Of a stretch of 15,235 nt of DNA, positions 13,484 to 15,235 are shown piece by piece. Source of the stretch: JBJFCE01 sp964437825 (GTDB lineage: Bacteria; Bacillota; Clostridia; Lachnospirales; Lachnospiraceae). Both the position numbers and the translations under genes were made by a program. Position 1 is the first letter of the stretch. Each line of letters starts with the position of its first letter. The notes under the pieces were generated by a model, which saw nothing but the letters and a program-made list of their open reading frames with translations, did no database searches and was not told the DNA's origin. The DNA is taken from assembly GCA_964437825.1 (NCBI GenBank), contig CAYTIH010000053.1, positions 1-15,235 of the forward strand, read 5' to 3'.

Positions 13484-15220
13484 ATGAAAGTATCGGATTA
13501 TATTGTGGAATATTTGATTCAGCAGGGAATTACGGATGTTTTTGGCTATCCGGGCGGAATGGTAACACATTTGATGGATTCCTTCGGAAAATACGAAGAC
13601 CGGATCAAGGCTCATATTACATATCATGAGCAGGGTGCGGCATTTGCTGCCTGTGGATATGCACAGGCTTCGGACAAAGCGGGAGTTGCTTTTGCAACGA
13701 GCGGACCGGGAGCAACGAATCTTGTGACCGGTATTTGTAATGCTTATTTTGATTCAATTCCGACCGTTTTTATTACCGGACAGGTGAATACCTTTGAATC
13801 CAAGGGAAATTCCGGGATCAGACAGAAGGGATTTCAGGAAACGGACATTATTTCCATGGTGTCCGGTGTCACAAAAAAGGCATTTTATGTGGAGGCGGCT
13901 GCAGATATCGGAAGGATTCTTGCGCAGGCGTTTCGGATTGCCACGGAGGATCGTAAAGGTCCTGTGGTTCTGGATATTCCTATGAATATTTTTCGAGCAG
14001 AGATCGATGCCGCCGGGCAGGCAGATCACTTTGAGGAAATATGCAGCAAAGACGACAGCGCCGGGAGGTGCGAGGCTTACCGGAAGTGTCTGGAAATAGC
14101 TTTGAAGCAGGCCAAAAGGCCATGTCTTTTGCTGGGCAACGGAATTAAAATTGACCATCGGGTAGAAGAAATCAGGGGGTTGGTCCGCAAATGCCCCATA
14201 CCTGTGGTTTCCAGTATGCTGGCGGTTGACATTATTCCGGAGGAAAGCGGACTGGAGGGAACCTATTATGGTTTTGTCGGCGCGTACGGAAACAGGACAG
14301 CTAATTTCGTAGTGGCAAAGAGTGATTTGTTAATCAGTCTTGGTTCAAGACTGGACGTGCGACAGGTGGGCGGAAAGAGAGAAAATTTCGCTCCGCAGGC
14401 ACAGATTATCCGTGTGGATATCGATGAGTTTGAACTTGAGAATCAGATTCGCAGCGACGAGTGTCAATTTCTGCTGCCTCTTTCAAAGGCAATTCCGATT
14501 TTGGAAAGTACGATTATGGAGAATTGCAGCGCAAATCAATATAGCGGCTGGCTCTCCGTATGTCAGGAAATTAAGCGCCGCATTAAATATACCGATGAAA
14601 AGCAGCCCAATCGAATCATCAATGCGATCAGCAGAAATGTACCGGATGACTATAGTATTGCTGCGGATGTTGGACAGAATATGGTATGGGTGGCGCAGTC
14701 CTTCCGTATGAAACAGGATCAGAGATTATATCTCTCCGGCGGACATGGTTCCATGGGATATGCACTTCCCGCCGCAATCGGAATTTACTATGCAACCCGA
14801 AAGCCTGTGATCTGTTTTAGCGGTGACGGGGGATTTCAGATGAATATACAGGAGCTGCAGTTTGTGGTCAGAGAGCAGCTGCCAATTAAAATGATTATTG
14901 TAAATAATATGTCGCTTGGAATGATCAGACATTTTCAGGAAATGTATTTTGAATCGAATTATTATTATACGGTAGCCCAAAAAGGATATACGACGCCGGA
15001 CTTTTGCAGGGTGGCGCTGGCATACGGAATCAAAGCGTTCCGGATTACGGATTTAAAAGAGATCGGTGCAATGAATCTGGACAGCCCGGAACCTGAATTA
15101 TATGAAATTATGTTAAGTGACGATACCATAGTTGCGCCGAAGCTGGAATTCGGGAAACCTAACCAGGATCAGGAGCCGCTTCTGGACAGAGGATTGTATC
15201 AGTATTTGATGGAGCTGTAA
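13484..15220 (+). CDS. Acetolactate-synthase-family ThDP-dependent enzyme
   Basis: The product is 578 residues with the three-domain layout of the IlvB/acetohydroxyacid synthase superfamily. The cofactor-activating glutamate is E49 in TYHEQGAAFAA. SGPGATNLVTGI follows, then a central DHS-like-fold domain (LLISLGSRLDVRQVGG onward), and the ThDP/Mg site GDGGFQMN (447-454) followed by NNMSLGMIRHFQ. All key residues are present, so it is probably active. The start is ATG 13484 with AAGGAG five bases upstream; an in-frame TTG at 13454 is less likely. No IlvN-type regulatory subunit or other branched-chain amino-acid gene is near. In glycan clusters such enzymes can be YerE-like, adding a two-carbon acetyl unit from pyruvate to a 4-keto-deoxy nucleotide sugar. 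Whether this one does so, decarboxylates a keto acid or simply makes acetolactate cannot be told. The 77 bases before it show no clear promoter or terminator. Confidence 0.88.
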   Translation: MKVSDYIVEYLIQQGITDVFGYPGGMVTHLMDSFGKYEDRIKAHITYHEQGAAFAACGYAQASDKAGVAFATSGPGATNLVTGICNAYFDSIPTVFITGQVNTFESKGNSGIRQKGFQETDIISMVSGVTKKAFYVEAAADIGRILAQAFRIATEDRKGPVVLDIPMNIFRAEIDAAGQADHFEEICSKDDSAGRCEAYRKCLEIALKQAKRPCLLLGNGIKIDHRVEEIRGLVRKCPIPVVSSMLAVDIIPEESGLEGTYYGFVGAYGNRTANFVVAKSDLLISLGSRLDVRQVGGKRENFAPQAQIIRVDIDEFELENQIRSDECQFLLPLSKAIPILESTIMENCSANQYSGWLSVCQEIKRRIKYTDEKQPNRIINAISRNVPDDYSIAADVGQNMVWVAQSFRMKQDQRLYLSGGHGSMGYALPAAIGIYYATRKPVICFSGDGGFQMNIQELQFVVREQLPIKMIIVNNMSLGMIRHFQEMYFESNYYYTVAQKGYTTPDFCRVALAYGIKAFRITDLKEIGAMNLDSPEPELYEIMLSDDTIVAPKLEFGKPNQDQEPLLDRGLYQYLMEL

Positions 15221-15235
15221 CTACCGGATATGATT

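Overview
The window looks like part of a surface-polysaccharide (capsule or cell-wall glycan) gene cluster from a Gram-positive Clostridia member, probably a Lachnospiraceae-type gut anaerobe. This is inferred from the moderate GC content, the AGGAGG/AAGGAG ribosome-binding sites, occasional TTG starts, tight gene packing on one strand and the protein families present. No gene fixes the species. The 100-N gap marks it as a draft scaffold.

Layout. Positions 1-165 are the tail of an unidentified gene. Positions 166-553 form a non-coding leader. It holds a perfect 12-bp inverted repeat, a good sigma-A-type promoter candidate (239-267), a 78-bp tandem repeat interrupted by the gap, and the RBS of the first complete gene. 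From 554 to 15220 all genes lie on the + strand, mostly touching or overlapping, and probably form one operon. In order they are: an extended SDR sugar-nucleotide enzyme, a GtrB/DPM1-like membrane GT2, a GT4, a GT-C-like membrane protein broken at a G9 tract, a GT8-like transferase, a left-handed beta-helix acetyltransferase, a WcaE-like GT2, a possible GT-D-type protein, a PglK-like ABC flippase, a fucosyltransferase-like protein broken at a G8 tract, a decayed gene remnant, an EpsJ-like GT2, a second WcaE-like GT2, and an acetolactate-synthase-family ThDP enzyme.

How they may work together (inference). The SDR and the ThDP enzyme would supply an unusual nucleotide sugar, possibly two-carbon-branched. 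The cytosolic GT2, GT4, GT8 and fucosyltransferase-like enzymes would build an oligosaccharide on a lipid carrier, and the acetyltransferase would decorate it. The ABC exporter would flip it across the membrane. The GtrB-like/GT-C pair would add a side-chain sugar outside the membrane. No Wzx, Wzy or chain-length regulator is visible in this window.

Main point of interest. The only two long poly-G tracts I found, G9 at 4724-4732 and G8 at 11305-11312, both sit inside glycan genes exactly where the reading frame breaks. In both genes a tract of 7 or 10 G would restore a longer, family-like protein. This suggests paired contingency (phase-variable) loci controlling glycan structure. Homopolymer sequencing error and ordinary gene decay remain alternatives, and decay is favoured somewhat at the second site, where the next gene is also broken.
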